A stretch of 6,145 bases of DNA from contig JBBRFH010000214.1 in the NCBI GenBank assembly GCA_038224615.1, positions 1 to 6,145 of the forward strand, written 5' to 3'. Position numbers and translations under genes: made by a program. Under the pieces are notes generated by a model. The model was not told where the DNA came from, did not search any database, and saw only the letters and a program-made list of their open reading frames with translations. The first letter of the stretch is position 1; each line of letters begins with the position of its first letter. Source of the stretch: JBBRFH01 sp038224615. Its GTDB lineage: Bacteria > Planctomycetota > Phycisphaerae > Tepidisphaerales > Tepidisphaeraceae. Positions 5,404-6,145 of this stretch are shown in pieces.

Positions 5404-5775
5404 CTACAGCCGTTCGCCGGCCGGGGTGCGGGGGGTGGTGGCGGACATGCGGCGGCACTCGTCGGCGCAATGACGACACGTCTCGGCGCACGCCTGGCAG
5501 TGGGTGCTGTGGTGATGTTGGGATTCCTCGGCGCAGGTGGTGCAGAGGTCGGCGCAGGCATCGCAGAGGGCATCGAGGCCGTGGGCGTTGCGGCTCATGA
5601 AGCGGGCGCTGGTCCAGCAGAGGTCGGCGCAATCGCGGCAGAGCTTGGCGCAATGCGCCTGGTTCTCGTCGATGCACGCGTCGCTGCAGAAATCGCACTG
5701 CTGAGCGCAGGCGAGACACGCATCGAGACACTGCTGATGCTGACGGGAATGCTGCGGGTGAGCGGCGACGAGCAT
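5404..5775 (-). CDS. csp: Cys-rich four-helix-bundle copper storage protein (Csp3-like)
   Basis: A 123-residue protein with 19 cysteines, at 16, 20, 23, 27, 30, 34, 42, 46, 49, 53, 71, 74, 78, 81, 93, 96, 100, 103 and 107. They fall in CxxxCxxC steps along four helices, the signature of the DUF326/Csp family, which stores many Cu(I) ions inside the core of a four-helix bundle. There is no signal peptide, which fits the cytosolic Csp3 type, where 18-19 Cys are usual. His residues cluster near the N-terminus (6, 9, 13) and at 87-89, 92. The start ATG 5775 is chosen because GGAG lies 5 bases upstream on the minus strand; an earlier ATG at 5853 would run through the heptad repeat and add 26 unrelated residues. 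It stands alone on its strand after the small membrane-protein gene, with a palindromic element between. No CueR-type operator was recognised. Confidence 0.92.
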   Translation of the reverse strand: MLVAAHPQHSRQHQQCLDACLACAQQCDFCSDACIDENQAHCAKLCRDCADLCWTSARFMSRNAHGLDALCDACADLCTTCAEESQHHHSTHCQACAETCRHCADECRRMSATTPRTPAGERL

Positions 5776-5779
5776 GGCG

Positions 5780-5783
5780 ACTC
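5780..5783 (-). promoter_or_regulatory. Ribosome binding site deciding the csp start
   Basis: The minus strand reads TTGGAG, then TCGCC, then the ATG at 5775. The GGAG core is 5 bases from the start codon. It is the clearest Shine-Dalgarno site in the window and rules against the longer reading from 5853. Confidence 0.65.
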
Positions 5784-5786
5784 CAA

Positions 5787-5867
5787 GTGATGAGTGTGGC
5801 GTGACGCGTGTTGCGTGATCAAGCCGCGACGATGGTCCCGGGACACTCATCACGCAACACGCATCGT
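5787..5867. repeat. Heptad-phased GTGNNNN inverted element
   Basis: Five heptads, GTGATGA, GTGTGGC, GTGACGC, GTGTTGC and GTGATCA, follow one another without gaps at 5787, 5794, 5801, 5808 and 5815. The other side carries inverted units GGGACAC, TCATCAC and GCAACAC at 5840, 5847 and 5854, with a degenerate fourth (GCATCGT, 5861). GCGTGTTGCGTGAT (5806-5819) pairs with ATCACGCAACACGC (5849-5862), and GTGATGAGTGT (5787-5797) is also matched in inverted form. The centre has a perfect 10-bp palindrome GTCCCGGGAC (5835-5844), and GACGATG/CATCGTC (5828-5834/5862-5868) can also pair. It fills the gap upstream of the copper protein gene. Confidence 0.78.
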
Positions 5868-5873
5868 CCGGCC

Positions 5874-6145
5874 CTAACCGAGCACGTTTCCGGCGAGTTT
5901 GAAGATCGCGGCGATGATACCGATGACGCCGGCGAAGATGGCGATCACCGACAGCATTCCGCCACGGCGGGCGGGGCTGATGGCGAGGACCAGGCCGAGC
6001 ACGCCAAAGAGGATCGCGCCGATCGCCAGAACGAAGCCGAAGAATGCGCCGGTATAGAAGCTGCCGATCGCCGCGACGACCGACAGGATCGAGACCAAGC
6101 TGAACGTCTCCGAAGGCCGAGAAGGTGCGAGTGCGTAGTCTGTTG
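5874..6145 (-). CDS. Small multi-spanning membrane protein, probably 5'-partial
   Basis: The C-terminal 74 residues are almost wholly hydrophobic: about three membrane segments, split by the polar turn SPARRGG (42-48 counted from the TTG at 6098) and ending FKLAGNVLG. The Gly/Ala/Ile/Val pattern resembles small DUF4190-like membrane proteins, but I cannot name the family. The frame stays open to the window edge and reads DYALAPSRPSETFS just before the hydrophobic part. This looks like the short polar N-terminus such proteins often have, so I prefer a start beyond 6145. The alternative is the TTG at 6098, preceded by GGAGA at 8 bases. It precedes the copper protein gene on the same strand with about 100 bases between, filled by a palindromic repeat. 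No function is assigned. Confidence 0.6.
   Translation of the reverse strand, partial: TDYALAPSRPSETFSLVSILSVVAAIGSFYTGAFFGFVLAIGAILFGVLGLVLAISPARRGGMLSVIAIFAGVIGIIAAIFKLAGNVLG

Noticed and set aside
5233..5790. A 185-residue plus-strand frame with an Ala/Gly-rich alpha-helical look
   Set aside because: It is antisense to the 19-Cys protein and starts inside the REP pair; the CxxxCxxC pattern on the other strand is far stronger evidence.

Overview
The window is high-GC bacterial DNA with long intergenic dyads and few clear Shine-Dalgarno sites. A flagellin, a cobalamin adenosyltransferase, a permease joined to an NHL propeller, a RelE/ParE-type toxin-antitoxin remnant, a Cys-rich copper storage protein and many CAC-phased intergenic palindromes together suggest a flagellated planctomycete, possibly Phycisphaerae-like. 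That placement is inference from content; there is no rRNA or marker gene here.

Layout: (1) 1-1116, the 3' part of a flagellin gene (+), closed by a strong intrinsic terminator at 1190-1227. (2) 1267-1818, a PduO-type ATP:cob(I)alamin adenosyltransferase (-). (3) 1847-1996, a nested palindrome between two divergent genes, built from phased CACGAAT and CACAGAT units. (4) 2028-4559, one uninterrupted frame (+) coding a two-domain Fe3+/thiamine-type ABC permease that runs straight into a six-bladed NHL propeller. A perfect lipobox lies at the junction. (5) 4626-4950, an intact antitoxin overlapping the start of a toxin gene that is cut off after about 20 codons. (6) 4931-5400, about 470 bases without an intact gene, packed with four or five unrelated dyad elements: CAC-phased, a 35-bp inverted repeat, a REP pair and a GTACGGT inverted repeat. 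(7) 5404-5775, a 19-cysteine four-helix-bundle copper storage protein (-). (8) 5787-5867, a heptad-phased GTGNNNN inverted element. (9) 5874-6145, a small multi-spanning membrane protein (-), probably running off the window edge.

The genes do not form one pathway. The permease has no ATPase or binding-protein gene in this window, and the antitoxin has lost its toxin. The most unusual content is the permease-NHL fusion with its possible internal lipoprotein start, and the set of short-period phased repeats in inverted orientation that fills almost every gap between genes.
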